Shown one piece after another: positions 1 through 7,796 of a stretch of 43,344 bases of DNA. The notes below the pieces were generated by a model, which was not told the origin of the DNA, ran no database searches, and worked only from the letters and a program-made list of their open reading frames with translations. The position numbers and the translations under genes were made by a program. The stretch comes from Burkholderiales bacterium. GTDB taxonomy: Bacteria; Pseudomonadota; Gammaproteobacteria; Burkholderiales; Burkholderiaceae_C. Within the stretch, counting starts at the first letter, position 1. The number at the start of each line of letters is the position of its first letter. The stretch spans positions 1 to 43,344 of the forward strand of contig CANGHK010000044.1 of assembly GCA_947453625.1 (NCBI GenBank), given 5' to 3'.

Positions 1-618
1 CTCGTCACCGTGGCCTGCCACGAGGACTTGAGTGCCGGCGACCTGGTGGGCCGCTGGCTGCTCGACGCCGACGGCACGCGCTGGCAGGACGGGCCGCTGA
101 CCTTGGCGGCGCGCCATGGCGCGATCTGCTACCTCGACGAGTTGATCGAGGCTCGCGCCGACACGACAGTGGTGATACACCCGCTGACCGACACCCGCCG
201 CATGTTGCCGCTGGCCGCCTGCAACGAACTGATCCACGCCCACCCGGACTTCCAGTTGGTGGTGTCTTACAACCCCTCGCCGATGGCCAGGCCGATGAAG
301 TCGTCGACCCGGCAGCGTTTTTGCGCGCTCGAGTTCCACTACCCCGAGCCCGAGCGCGAGGCCGGCATCGTGGCGCGCGAATCGGGGCTGGACATAGCCC
401 GCTCGGCGTCCATCGTGGCCTTCGGCGTGCGCACGCGCCGGCTGCAAGGCCAGGGGCTGGACGAGGGTGCCTCGACCCGCATGCTGGTGCATGCCGCAGC
501 CTTGGTGCTGCAGGGCCTGACGCTTGCCGCGGCCTGCCGGATGGCGATGGTCGACGCCTTGACCGACGAGCCCGGTGTGCACGAGGCGTTGGCGGCGGCG
601 CTGGACGCCTCGTTCTGA
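1..618 (+). CDS. norQ: NorQ/CbbQ-family AAA+ ATPase, 3' part
   Basis: The reading frame is open from the first base, so the 5' end lies outside the window. The visible 205 residues are the C-terminal part of a MoxR-class AAA+ ATPase of the CbbQ/NirQ/NorQ group. The Walker B region reads YLDELIEAR and a sensor-1-like stretch reads LVVSYNP; the Walker A loop would lie upstream. In this family the ATPase works with a VWA-domain partner to insert cofactors into, or activate, an oxidoreductase: nitric oxide reductase for NorQ/NorD, Rubisco for CbbQ/CbbO. The next gene is such a VWA partner, 17 nt downstream. I favour NorQ because the partner looks like NorD and is shorter than CbbO, but the norCB genes are not in the window. 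Confidence 0.85.
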   Translation, partial: LVTVACHEDLSAGDLVGRWLLDADGTRWQDGPLTLAARHGAICYLDELIEARADTTVVIHPLTDTRRMLPLAACNELIHAHPDFQLVVSYNPSPMARPMKSSTRQRFCALEFHYPEPEREAGIVARESGLDIARSASIVAFGVRTRRLQGQGLDEGASTRMLVHAAALVLQGLTLAAACRMAMVDALTDEPGVHEALAAALDASF

Positions 619-635
619 GTCGGCCGGGGACCGCG

Positions 636-2270
636 ATGCCGGCCACGATGCAGTCCCCGCCCGCGGTCCGCGACACGCCGCTGGGCCAGTGGCTGCGCCT
701 GCTGTGGGGCCAGTCCCCGCTGCTGCATCTGGCCAGTGAGCAGCCCTTCATCTCCGGCGGCGGCATCCACTTGCCGGCCCGCGGCCATTGGGCGCAGCAC
801 CGCGCGGCGGCGGCCCATGCGGCGGCCCACCTGGTCTATTCACCGGCCCGCTTCGACGGCACGGCGCTGGTGCCAGTGGCCCGCAGCCTGCTGGCGCTGC
901 TCGAGGACGCCCGCGTCGAGGCCCTGGCGATGCGCGAGCTGCCGGGGCTGGCGCGGCTGTGGCGGCCACTGCACACCGCCACGCCCGACGACGGCAACGC
1001 CTGCGAGCCGCTGATGCGGCGCCTGGCGCGGGCCTTGGCCGACCCCGACTACGACGATCCTCATCCCTGGGTCGCCAAGGGCCGGCGTCTGTTCTACCTC
1101 GACGAGGACCTGGGGCTGATCGCGCTGCGCACGCCGGCCGAGCTGCGCGCCGCGGCGATGCGGCTGGGCCATGACATCGGCCAGATGCGCCTGCCTTTCA
1201 ACGCCCGGGGCTACCGCCCGGCGCCGGCTTACCGCGACGACCACCGCTGGATGTGGGACGCCGACCAGCTGGAAGCCGCCGCACCGCCGCCGGCACCGCA
1301 GCCGACGCCGTCGGGCGCGCAGCAAACGCCTGACGACTCGCCGCCCGACCGCGACGGGTCGGTCAGCGTCCATCCCGAATGGGACCGGCTGATCCGCCGC
1401 CTGCGGCCCGACTGGTGCCGCGTGACCGAGCGGCGCTGGCCGCCTGCCGCGCCTGCCGGCGCGCCGGGTGCCGCGATCGACAAGGGCGCGCAGGCGATGA
1501 GCCGCCGGTTGCTGACGCCGCTGCGCGCCCTGGTGCGCCCGCTGGCCACGCGCCGCCGCAGCCAGGACGGCGATGTCTTCGTCCTCGACGCGCTGGTGGG
1601 TTGGCGCATCGCCCGCCGCTTGCCCGGCACGTCCGATGGCCGGGTCTACCGGGCACCGCCGCAGCCGGCGGCGCGGGCCGCGGTGTGCCTGCTGATCGAC
1701 CAGTCGGCCTCCAGCGCCAGCGTGCTGTCTGCCGATGGCCGCAGCGTGCTGCAGGTCGCGGCGCAATCGGCGGTGGCCACCGCGCTGGCGCTGCAGGCGC
1801 TGGGCGTCGATTGCGCGGTGCTGGCCTTCAGCTCGAACGGTCGCCACGCGGTGCGGATCAACACCGTCAAGCGTCTGGGCGCCGCCGTCGACGCCGGCCT
1901 GGGCGCCCGGATGCAATCCCTGCGCAGCGCCGGCTCGACCCGCCTGGGTGCGGCGCTGCGCCACGCCACGGCCAGTCTGGCGGGGCTGCGGGCCGGCGCG
2001 CGCTGGGTGCTGTTGCTGTCCGACGGCCAGCCGCATGACGTGGACGTGCACGATCCGCGTTATCTGGTCGAGGATGCAAGGCATGCGGTGCGCAGCGCCG
2101 CGCAGCGCGCCGTCCGGATGGCCTGTCTGGTGCTGACGTCCGAGGTGGACGCCGCCAGCGCCGACCTGGCCACGGCGAGGCAGGTCTTCGGTGCCGCCGG
2201 CGCGCAGGCCCTGGCCGACCCCGACGCGCTGCCGGGCGCGGTGCGGCGTCTGCTGGACCGCGACGCTTGA
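636..2270 (+). CDS. norD: NorD-like VWA-domain activation protein
   Basis: A 544-residue protein starting at ATG 636, just after norQ. A von Willebrand A domain fills the C-terminal third. Its MIDAS is complete: DQSAS at about residues 355-359, a Thr at about 435 in GSTRLGAAL, and an Asp at about 463 in LLSDGQP. The N-terminal half (HLPARGHW..., LLEDARVEAL) resembles NorD. A Pro/Ala/Asp-rich linker separates the halves. NorD is a cytoplasmic partner of the NorQ ATPase in nitric oxide reductase maturation. The frame stays open well upstream, but that overlaps norQ out of frame, so the internal ATG is chosen. The gene converges on ccoG with only 31 nt between the stops. Confidence 0.85.
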   Translation: MPATMQSPPAVRDTPLGQWLRLLWGQSPLLHLASEQPFISGGGIHLPARGHWAQHRAAAAHAAAHLVYSPARFDGTALVPVARSLLALLEDARVEALAMRELPGLARLWRPLHTATPDDGNACEPLMRRLARALADPDYDDPHPWVAKGRRLFYLDEDLGLIALRTPAELRAAAMRLGHDIGQMRLPFNARGYRPAPAYRDDHRWMWDADQLEAAAPPPAPQPTPSGAQQTPDDSPPDRDGSVSVHPEWDRLIRRLRPDWCRVTERRWPPAAPAGAPGAAIDKGAQAMSRRLLTPLRALVRPLATRRRSQDGDVFVLDALVGWRIARRLPGTSDGRVYRAPPQPAARAAVCLLIDQSASSASVLSADGRSVLQVAAQSAVATALALQALGVDCAVLAFSSNGRHAVRINTVKRLGAAVDAGLGARMQSLRSAGSTRLGAALRHATASLAGLRAGARWVLLLSDGQPHDVDVHDPRYLVEDARHAVRSAAQRAVRMACLVLTSEVDAASADLATARQVFGAAGAQALADPDALPGAVRRLLDRDA

Positions 2271-2278
2271 GCCGCCCG

Positions 2279-2293
2279 CCCCGGTACGCGGGG
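2279..2293. terminator. Possible shared hairpin between norD and ccoG
   Basis: The 31-nt gap between the convergent stop codons contains CCCCG-GTACG-CGGGG, a 5-bp GC stem with a 5-nt loop. There is no T-tract, so it would be a weak or Rho-assisted terminator at best. Confidence 0.3.
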
Positions 2294-2301
2294 TGGGGCC
2301 G

Positions 2302-3756
2302 TCAGCGCGGCAACACGAAGGTCGACTTCTCGCGCACGTTGCGGCTGCCTTCGGCGGCAGTCGCCAGGCGCTCGACCGTGAAGTGCAGTTCATGCGCGCC
2401 GGCCGGGCCGCGGCGGGCGGTTTCCGGCGGCACGCGCAGCGCCAGCGTGATCCAGCGCGCCTCGGCCGGCCCCAGAGTCAGCAGGCCGGGGTCGGTCAGG
2501 CGCAGGCCGGGCAGGCCCTCGGCCGTGACGCGGTAACGCTGCGCCAGTTCGGTCGCGTTCATCACCTGCAAGCGGTAGACGTTCTCGACGAAGCCTTCGT
2601 CGACCTGGCGCGCCAGCGCGGCCCGGTCGCGAACCACGTCGACCTTGAACGGCGATCGCAGCGCGATGCTGGTGGCCAGCGCCGTGCAGATCAGCAGCAG
2701 GATGACGCTGTAGACGATCACCCGCGGGCGCAGCATCCTGGCCAGCCACCGGCCCTGGCCGCCGGGCTGCGACAAGGCGTTCTTGGTGTCGTAGCGCACC
2801 AGGCCGCGGGCTTGGTTCTGCTTGTCCATCACGCTGTCGCAGGCGTCGACACAGGCTGCGCAGCCTATGCATTCGTACTGCAGGCCCTGGCGGATGTCGA
2901 TCCCGGTCGGGCAGACCTGGACACACAGATTGCAGTCGACGCAGGCGCCCAGGCCGAGTGGTCCCGGGTCGGCCTTCTTCGGGCGCGCGCCGCGCGGCTC
3001 GCCGCGTGCGCTGTCGTAGCTGACGATCAGCGTGTCCTTGTCGAACATCGCGCTCTGGAAGCGGGCATAGGGGCACATGTACTTGCACACCTGCTCGCGC
3101 ATGAAGCCGGCGTTGCCGTAGGTGGCCAGGCCGTAGAACAGCACCCAGAACCACTCCCAAGGGCCCAGGCCCAGCGTGGCCACTTCGGCCGCCAGGCTGC
3201 GGATGGGCGTGAAGTAGCCGACGAAACTCAAGCCCGTCCACAAGCCGATGGCCAGCCAGACCAACTGCTTGGCGCCCTTGCGCAGCCACTTGTGCAGCGT
3301 GGCGGGCGCGGCGTCCAGCCGCATCCGGGCCGCCCGGTCGCCCTCGATCTTGCGCTCGACCCACATGAAGATCTCGGTGTAGACCGTCTGCGGGCAGGCG
3401 TAGCCGCACCACAGCCTGCCCCCCACCGCGGTGAACAGGAACAGCGAGTAGGCCGCGACGATCAGCATGCCCGTCAGGTAGATGAAGTCCTGCGGGTAGA
3501 AGACCAGGCCGACGATGTAGAAGCGCCGGCTGGTCAGTTCGAACAGCACCGCCTGCCGGTCGCCCCAGTTCAGCCAGGGCAGGCCGTAGAAGACGATCTG
3601 GGTCAACCAGACCAGCGCCCAGCGCCAGTTGGCGAAGCGGCCGCTGACGGCGCGGGCGTAGATCTTGGCCTGCGCCTGGTAGAGCGAGACGGTCTGGACG
3701 GCGGTGTCGGCCGCGGGCAAGGCCGGCAGCGTGGGGGCGGTGCTGGGAGGGGTCAT
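2302..3756 (-). CDS. ccoG: CcoG/RdxA/FixG-family polyferredoxin
   Basis: A 484-residue membrane iron-sulfur protein. Transmembrane segments lie near residues 45-60, 82-110, 163-182, 200-215 and around 340-360. A CGYACPQ motif (C117, C121) and CKYMCP (C224, C228) precede two ferredoxin clusters: C272-C275-C278-C282 and C296-C299-C302-C306. The C-terminal periplasmic part is the Ig-like domain usual in this family. CcoG is reported as a Cu(II) reductase that supports assembly of cbb3 oxidase. No ccoNOPQ is in the window; instead the gene is last in an operon behind a Rieske protein and an MBL-fold protein. Its ATG overlaps the upstream stop (ATGA), which fixes the start and suggests translational coupling. 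Confidence 0.93.
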   Translation of the reverse strand: MTPPSTAPTLPALPAADTAVQTVSLYQAQAKIYARAVSGRFANWRWALVWLTQIVFYGLPWLNWGDRQAVLFELTSRRFYIVGLVFYPQDFIYLTGMLIVAAYSLFLFTAVGGRLWCGYACPQTVYTEIFMWVERKIEGDRAARMRLDAAPATLHKWLRKGAKQLVWLAIGLWTGLSFVGYFTPIRSLAAEVATLGLGPWEWFWVLFYGLATYGNAGFMREQVCKYMCPYARFQSAMFDKDTLIVSYDSARGEPRGARPKKADPGPLGLGACVDCNLCVQVCPTGIDIRQGLQYECIGCAACVDACDSVMDKQNQARGLVRYDTKNALSQPGGQGRWLARMLRPRVIVYSVILLLICTALATSIALRSPFKVDVVRDRAALARQVDEGFVENVYRLQVMNATELAQRYRVTAEGLPGLRLTDPGLLTLGPAEARWITLALRVPPETARRGPAGAHELHFTVERLATAAEGSRNVREKSTFVLPR

Positions 3757-4415
3757 GACGGTTGCTGTCTCGGGTTCAGGGGGAGGGGGGTCGGTGCCGC
3801 GGCGCCGCCAGGGCCAGCGCTGGCGCTGGGCAGGCGGCGCATTCGGGTCAGGAATTCGTCGCGGCTGGCGCCGGCGAACCAGGGGTGCCAGCGCCGCATC
3901 TCCAGCACCGTGGACACCGCACGCGCCTGGCGCGAATGGGCCGAGAACAGCAGGGTCTCGACTGGCAGCGTGAAGACCTGGCGGGTGGCGCTGTCCCACA
4001 GCGCCTCGGGCAGCGCCGGGGTGGGCTGCCAGGGGCAGGCGTCGGCGGACAGCAGGCCGCCGCAGAACAGCCGGTCGCGCCACAGAAAGCTCAGGCAGCC
4101 GGCGGTGTGGCCGGGTGTGGCCAATACCTGCAGTTGCTCGGGGCCGAAGCACAGTCGGCCGCCGGCCGGCGCCCGGTGCTCGATGCGCGGCGCGCCCAGC
4201 GCGGCCAGCGCCGGCAGCTCGCCCGGCAGCCGGTCATCGTGCTCATGGGTGCGCAGCAGCCAGCGCAGGCGCAGCCCATGCTCGGCCAGCATCGCCGACA
4301 GCACCGGCACATCGGCCGCGCGCGGGTCGATCAGCACCGCCTCGGCGCTGCCCAGGTCGGCCAGCAGGTAGCTCAGGCCACCGTCGGCCTCGTCGTGCAG
4401 CATGCGGAAGTACAT
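3753..4415 (-). CDS. ETHE1/glyoxalase II-like MBL-fold protein, degenerate metal site
   Basis: A 220-residue protein with the outline of a persulfide dioxygenase or glyoxalase II: an N-terminal YFRMLHDE, then VLIDP, THEHDD and TPGHTAGC. The usual HxHxDH motif is H57-E-H59-D-D61-R62, so the last His is Arg. The third His (H103) is kept. The following F-x-GD is CGG, so the bridging or iron-ligating Asp is Gly120. The late PGHDY motif is also lost (FSAHSR). ETHE1 uses two His and one Asp for iron, so normal catalysis is doubtful. Extra cysteines (C89, C107, C118, C127) cluster near the site. The gene lies 26 nt behind the Rieske gene and overlaps ccoG by 4 nt. Fold assignment is fairly sure; function is not. 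Confidence 0.75.
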   Translation of the reverse strand: MYFRMLHDEADGGLSYLLADLGSAEAVLIDPRAADVPVLSAMLAEHGLRLRWLLRTHEHDDRLPGELPALAALGAPRIEHRAPAGGRLCFGPEQLQVLATPGHTAGCLSFLWRDRLFCGGLLSADACPWQPTPALPEALWDSATRQVFTLPVETLLFSAHSRQARAVSTVLEMRRWHPWFAGASRDEFLTRMRRLPSASAGPGGAAAPTPLPLNPRQQPS

Positions 4416-4441
4416 CACGGCCCTTCTGCGCGGCGGCCGGG

Positions 4442-5053
4442 TCAGGCTTGGGCCGGGCCGTCCTCGCCGATCAGCAGCCGGGTGTCGGTCAAGAAACGGT
4501 AGGGCGGCACCTCCAGGTTGCTGGGCGCCGGCTTGTTCTTGAAGACCCGGCCGGCGCCGTCGAAGGTCGAGCCATGGCAGGGGCAGAAGAAGCCGCCATG
4601 CCAGTCGGCACCCACGCTGGGGTTGGCGCTGCCCAGCGGCACGGCGGTTGGCGAGCAGCCCAGGTGGGTGCAGATGCCCACCGCGACGAAGATCTCGGGC
4701 CGCGCCGAGCGCGCCGGGTTGCGGGCGTAGGCGGGCTGCTGGTCGCGCGCCGAGGTCGGGTCGGCCAGCGCGGCCTCCTGGCCCTGCAGCGCGGCCAGCA
4801 TCTCTGGCGTGCGGCGCACGATCCACACCGGCTTGCCGCGCCATTCCACCGTCTTGCTGCCGCCGGGCGCGATGTCGCCGATGTCGGCCTCGACGGCGGC
4901 ACCCTGGGCCCGTGCCCGCTCGCTCGGCGTGACGCTGGCGACGAAGGGCACGGCGGTGGCGATCACCGCCACGCCGCCGGCGGCCGAGGTGGCGATCAGC
5001 CAGTTTCGGCGTTCGGTGTCGGGCAGTGACGGGTTCGGAAAAGAGGGGTTCAC
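4442..5053 (-). CDS. PetA-like Rieske iron-sulfur protein, orphan
   Basis: A 203-residue Rieske protein of the ubiquinol-cytochrome c reductase type. A twin-arginine motif (ERRNWLIATS, residues 14-23) is followed by one hydrophobic segment that would serve as export signal and membrane anchor. The cluster motifs are complete: C128-T-H130-L-G-C133 and C157-P-C159-H160-G-S. The stretch WRGKPVWIVRRTPEM is typical of PetA. Genuine petA is followed by petB and petC; here it is followed by an MBL-fold gene and ccoG, so I read it as a paralogue with another electron-transfer partner. The only plausible start is GTG at 5053, about 108 nt downstream of the predicted sigma54 transcription start. It heads the operon 5053 to 2302. 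Confidence 0.88.
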   Translation of the reverse strand: MNPSFPNPSLPDTERRNWLIATSAAGGVAVIATAVPFVASVTPSERARAQGAAVEADIGDIAPGGSKTVEWRGKPVWIVRRTPEMLAALQGQEAALADPTSARDQQPAYARNPARSARPEIFVAVGICTHLGCSPTAVPLGSANPSVGADWHGGFFCPCHGSTFDGAGRVFKNKPAPSNLEVPPYRFLTDTRLLIGEDGPAQA

Positions 5054-5170
5054 AAGGGTGTCCTGGACGGGGTGGGTCGGGCTTGGGGCCAGTGCCGGGC
5101 GCAATCGCCCGCCGACAGGCAACCGTGGCGGGTGCTGCGGTGACGTTCGGCGCCTTGCATGGCTTGTCCA

Positions 5171-5187
5171 TTGCAAGCCCCATGCCA
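5171..5187 (-). promoter_or_regulatory. Sigma54 (-24/-12) promoter of the Rieske-MBL-ccoG operon
   Basis: On the minus strand, TGGCATG-GGGC-TTGCAA runs from 5187 down to 5171. It matches the sigma54 consensus TGGCAYR-N4-TTGCW, with exactly 10 nt between the invariant GG (5186-5185) and GC (5174-5173). Transcription should start near 5161. The divergent neighbouring gene encodes a sigma54 activator, which makes the site functionally coherent. Confidence 0.8.
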
Positions 5188-5227
5188 GCCTGCGCGGCAG
5201 CTGAAAAATCCCTTTGGCCACAGCCAC

Positions 5228-5328
5228 TTGGCGGTATTTCACCGCTTGCCAGGCGTACTGGCGACGGCGCAATTGCTGCCAATTTGGCGGTTGACCGTCG
5301 AAAATGACAGCCCTGTTTGGCAGACAGG
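5228..5328. promoter_or_regulatory. Candidate activator-binding inverted and direct repeats
   Basis: Three inverted repeats lie 40-140 bp upstream of the sigma54 promoter: GCGGT-ATTTC-ACCGC (5231-5245), GCCAA-T-TTGGC (5278-5288) and CCTGT-TTGGCAG-ACAGG (5312-5328). The octamer TTGGCGGT occurs at 5228 and 5284, with a related TTGGCAGA at 5317. These positions suit upstream activator sites for the adjacent enhancer-binding protein. The last repeat also fits the GT-N7-AC form known for NorR sites. Confidence 0.5.
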
Positions 5329-5359
5329 TCCACAATCGACCGCTCCATGGAGAGTTTGC

Positions 5360-6748
5360 ATGACGGTCTTGCCAGAGCTGGTGTCCTACCTCGAGGGCTT
5401 GCCCGAGCCGCATATCCTGTTCGACCGGCAGTACCGCATCCTGGCCGCCAACGCGGCCTACCGGCGCCAGTTCAGCCCGCAGGGCGGGGTGATGGGCCGC
5501 ACCTGCTACGAGGTGTCGCACCATTTCAGCGTGCCTTGCGACCAGGCCGGCGAGAGTTGCCCGCTGGCGCGGTCGCGCGAATCCGGCCAGCGCGAGCGCG
5601 TGCTGCACCTGCACCACACGCCGCAGGGCGAGGCCTATGTCGACATCGAGCTGGTGCCCTTGCGCGACGCGGCGGGTGAACTCGCCTATTTCATCGAGAA
5701 GATGGCGCCGCTGCGGGTGGCCCAGGGTGAGCCCGCGGTGCAGGGCCTGATCGGGCGCTCGCCCGCCTTCCAGCGCCTTCTCGAGTTGGTGGCCCGGGTG
5801 GCGCCGTCCTCGGCCAGCGTGCTGTTGCTGGGTGAGTCGGGCACCGGCAAGGAGTTGGTGGCGCGCGCGGTGCACGAGGCCAGCGCGCGGTCGGCGGGGC
5901 CGCTGGTGGTGGTCGATTGCGCCAGCCTGCCCGAGGCGCTGTTCGAGAACGAGCTCTTTGGCCATGAGCGCGGTGCCTTCACCGGCGCCAATGCGAACCG
6001 GGCCGGCCTGGTCGAATCGGCCAGCGGCGGCACGCTGTTTCTGGACGAGGTGGGCGACATCCCGCTGGCGATCCAGGTCAAGCTGCTGCGCCTGCTCGAG
6101 AGCGGCACCTACCGGCGGGTGGGCAGCACCGAGTTGCGCCACGCCGACATCCGGGTCGTCGCCGCCACCCACCGCGACCTGGCCGGCATGGTGGCGGCGG
6201 GGCGCTTCCGCGAAGACCTGTTTTTCCGGCTCAGCGTGTTCCCCATCCGCCTGCCGGCGCTGCGCGACCGGGCCGGCGATGTGCGCCTGCTGGCGATCGC
6301 GCTGCTGGCCCGGGTGGCGCCGCAGCGCCGCCTGACACTGGCCGCCCACGCCTTGGATTTGCTGGCGCGCCAGCCCTTCCCGGGCAATGTGCGTGAGCTT
6401 CGCAACCTGCTGGAGCGCGCCGCGCTGCTGTGCGACGGCAGCGTGATCGAGCGCAACCATGTGGGCGCGGCGCTGGCGATGGGCGCGGTGGGCGCGGTGG
6501 GCGGGGTGATGGCCGACGGGGGAACATCTGGCTTGGCCGCCGAGTCGCGCGCGGCGCCGCTTCCCGCCCCGATGCCGACCGCCGACGCCGCGCCGGCCTC
6601 GCTGCGCAGCATCGAACAGGCCGCACTGGCCGCGCAGCTCCGCGACCACCGCGGCAGCCGCGCTGCGCTGGCCAGGCAGTTGGGCATCAGCGAGCGCTCG
6701 CTCTACCGCAAGCTGCGCGAGCTCGGCCAGACGCTGCCCGAGGCTTGA
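5360..6748 (+). CDS. PAS-domain sigma54 activator, FisR-like
   Basis: A 462-residue bacterial enhancer-binding protein. Residues about 10-115 form a PAS-like sensor with CYEVSHHFSVPC and CPL, giving C49, C60 and C67 (spacing 11 and 7). This is the spacing I recall for the cysteines of FisR, the sulfane-sulfur-sensing activator of sulfide-oxidation genes in Cupriavidus. The AAA+ domain has Walker A GESGTGK (158-164), the sigma54-contact motif GAFTGA (205-210) and Walker B FLDE (Asp about 229). A Fis-type helix-turn-helix (about 430-455, ISERSLYRKL) ends the protein. It is not NorR, which carries a GAF sensor. The ATG at 5360 is chosen because the PAS fold starts directly after it. The gene is divergent from the Rieske operon, its probable target. 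Confidence 0.88.
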   Translation: MTVLPELVSYLEGLPEPHILFDRQYRILAANAAYRRQFSPQGGVMGRTCYEVSHHFSVPCDQAGESCPLARSRESGQRERVLHLHHTPQGEAYVDIELVPLRDAAGELAYFIEKMAPLRVAQGEPAVQGLIGRSPAFQRLLELVARVAPSSASVLLLGESGTGKELVARAVHEASARSAGPLVVVDCASLPEALFENELFGHERGAFTGANANRAGLVESASGGTLFLDEVGDIPLAIQVKLLRLLESGTYRRVGSTELRHADIRVVAATHRDLAGMVAAGRFREDLFFRLSVFPIRLPALRDRAGDVRLLAIALLARVAPQRRLTLAAHALDLLARQPFPGNVRELRNLLERAALLCDGSVIERNHVGAALAMGAVGAVGGVMADGGTSGLAAESRAAPLPAPMPTADAAPASLRSIEQAALAAQLRDHRGSRAALARQLGISERSLYRKLRELGQTLPEA

Positions 6749-6854
6749 TGCCGGCAGGCGCCGCTGACAGCCCCCGCGCACGGGCTCAGAATCGACACCC
6801 CATCGCCAGCCCGCCGCGGCTGCCGCGCTGATCACCCTACCACCGGCAAACGAC

Positions 6855-7490
6855 ATGACCCAGACCCGCTCCGCTTTCCCCGACGCTGCCGCCACCTGGA
6901 ACCAGCGTTTCGCCCGGGAAGACTACATCTTCGGCCTGGCCCCCAACGCCTACCTGCGCGACCAGGCCGCGCGCCTGCCCCGCGACGGCCTGGCGCTGTG
7001 CGTGGCCGACGGCGAGGGCCGCAACAGCGTCTGGCTGGCCCAGCAAGGCCTGCGGGTGGACGCCTTCGACATCGCCGAAATGGGCGTGGCCAAGGCCAGG
7101 ACGCTGGCCGCCAGCGTCGGCGTGGCGGTCGATTTCAGCGTTGCCGACTGCGATGTCTGGCCCTGGCCGGTCGAGACCTACGACGCCGTGGCGGCCATCT
7201 TCGTCCAGTTCGCCGACCCGGTGCAGCGCGATCGCCTGTTCGCCAACATGGTGGGTGCGCTCAAGCCGGGCGGCTGGCTGGTGCTGCAGGGTTACACGCC
7301 CAGGCAACTCGACTACAAGACCGGCGGCCCACCCTTGCTGTCGCACCTCTACACCGCCGACCTGCTGCGCGAGGCGTTTGCCGCGCTGCAGATCGTCGAG
7401 CTGCGAGAGTACGAGGCCGAGCTGACTGAAGGCACGCAGCACCATGGCCGGTCGGCACTGGTCGGGCTGGTGGCGCGCAAGCCGGCCTGA
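6855..7490 (+). CDS. Class I SAM-dependent methyltransferase, TehB-like
   Basis: A 211-residue Rossmann-fold methyltransferase. The N-terminus WNQRFAREDYIFGLAPN and motif I (VADGEGRNSVWLA, about residues 50-62) belong to a common proteobacterial group often named after TehB. The acidic residue after strand 2 is in DAFDIAE, and the post-motif stretch LKPGGWLVLQGY is clear. The natural substrate of this group is generally unknown; thiol or metalloid methylation is possible but not shown here. The gene stands alone, about 100 nt after the sigma54 activator on the same strand, and is followed by a long intergenic region with hairpin repeats. Confidence 0.82.
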   Translation: MTQTRSAFPDAAATWNQRFAREDYIFGLAPNAYLRDQAARLPRDGLALCVADGEGRNSVWLAQQGLRVDAFDIAEMGVAKARTLAASVGVAVDFSVADCDVWPWPVETYDAVAAIFVQFADPVQRDRLFANMVGALKPGGWLVLQGYTPRQLDYKTGGPPLLSHLYTADLLREAFAALQIVELREYEAELTEGTQHHGRSALVGLVARKPA

Positions 7491-7608
7491 ATCTCCTGTC
7501 AGCGCGCGCCGCTGCAATCTTTGGGCCGAGGGCGGCTTGCGGCACTGTGCAGACCTTGCGACGGGCTGCTTTGGCGCCAGGGGCTCAGGCGCTTTTGGGC
7601 CGGCGGGC

Positions 7609-7717
7609 GGCCGACGACACCGGGTGACCGGCTGCCTCCGTGTCCTCCGACGGCGGCCGCCCGCGGCCGCCGTCTCCCCCTTTACCTGCGGCAGCCGGTC
7701 ACCCGGCGCCCTCGGCC
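7609..7717 (-). repeat. Hairpin element, copy B (inverted)
   Basis: Perfect 17-bp arms (7620-7636 and 7690-7706, CCGGGTGACCGGCTGCC) enclose a 53-nt core. Outside the arms a symmetric 5x5 loop is followed by GGCCGA/TCGGCC (7609-7614 and 7712-7717). Inside is a 12-bp stem, GACGGCGGCCGC paired with 7663-7674, around a 2-nt loop. Read on the minus strand, the unpaired core segments are GCAGGTAAAGGGGGA and GGAGGACACGGA. Both recur almost unchanged in copy A while the helices differ. It could act as a terminator for the methyltransferase gene, but the conserved internal loop is unlike a plain terminator. Confidence 0.75.
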
Positions 7718-7796
7718 CATCCACCGCCCTGCACGTCGTCGTGGGACCGATCGTGGCAGGGCACCGGCGCTGCCGGAGCGTCAGGACGGGCTGGCG

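Noticed and set aside
1-618. CbbQ/CbbO (Rubisco activation) reading of the first two genes
   Set aside because: No Rubisco genes are visible, and the VWA partner has NorD-like length and N-terminus. Not fully excluded, since upstream genes are outside the window.
840-2393. Long minus-strand open frame (517 codons) opposite norD
   Set aside because: Its translation is Arg/Gln/His-rich without motifs, and norD on the other strand has a full MIDAS. High GC leaves antisense frames open.
5360-6748. Assignment of the sigma54 activator as NorR because norQ-norD are nearby
   Set aside because: The sensor is PAS-like with three cysteines rather than the NorR GAF domain, and the promoter it faces drives the Rieske operon, not nor genes.
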